Positions 5,959 through 5,982 of a stretch of 5,982 nucleotides of DNA are shown here, piece by piece; position 1 is the stretch's first letter; each line of letters opens with the position of its first letter. The stretch covers positions 1-5,982 of the forward strand of contig JAJYOH010000391.1 in NCBI GenBank assembly GCA_021796315.1, read 5' to 3'. Source of the stretch: Chloroflexota bacterium (GTDB lineage: Bacteria > Chloroflexota > Anaerolineae > Anaerolineales > Villigracilaceae). The position numbers were made by a program, and so were the translations under genes. Below the pieces are notes generated by a model. The model ran no database searches. It saw only the letters and a program-made list of their open reading frames with translations, and was not told the DNA's origin.

Positions 5959-5982
5959 CCCCGCGTGTACGATCTTCGCCGC

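Overview
The window holds one nearly complete transport locus, all on the + strand: an ABC importer of the BMP (basic membrane protein) / nucleoside type, comparable in layout to the Bacillus subtilis nupNOPQ (yufNOPQ) set. The best guess for the source is a Chloroflexota bacterium of the Anaerolineae kind. The reasons are a substrate-binding lipoprotein with a long Thr/Ala/Pro/Glu-rich linker after the lipid-anchored cysteine, moderately GC-rich DNA, and strong AGGAG-type ribosome binding sites. This is an inference from style, not from a marker gene.

Layout: positions 1-297 are the 3' end of a gene that enters from the left and encodes the C-terminal lobe of another, divergent BMP-family binding protein. 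Positions 298-444 hold no gene but are dense with signals: a perfect 6-bp inverted repeat (308-324), an overlapping sigma70-like promoter (310-338) and a long imperfect hairpin in the predicted 5' leader (359-398). Positions 445-1584 encode the BMP-family substrate-binding lipoprotein, closed by a strong intrinsic terminator (1601-1633). Positions 1646-1732 are a long imperfect inverted repeat (29- and 31-nt arms around a 27-nt centre) that contains a possible promoter and ends in a run of six T. Positions 1767-3338 encode a two-domain ATPase, 3348-4613 the first permease (GTG start, Shine-Dalgarno overlapping the previous stop) and 4635-5903 the second permease. A second terminator (5928-5958) ends the locus. 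The last 24 bases show nothing recognisable.

How it works together: the lipoprotein captures the substrate outside the membrane (probably a nucleoside, by family), the two permeases form the membrane channel as a heterodimer, and the single fused ATPase supplies both nucleotide-binding domains, only one composite ATP site being canonical. The terminator after the binding-protein gene suggests that this protein is made in excess over the ATPase and permeases, which would be transcribed by read-through or from their own start. The transporter itself is a known type. The least explained item is the long inverted repeat at 1646-1732, followed by the structured leader of the lipoprotein gene.
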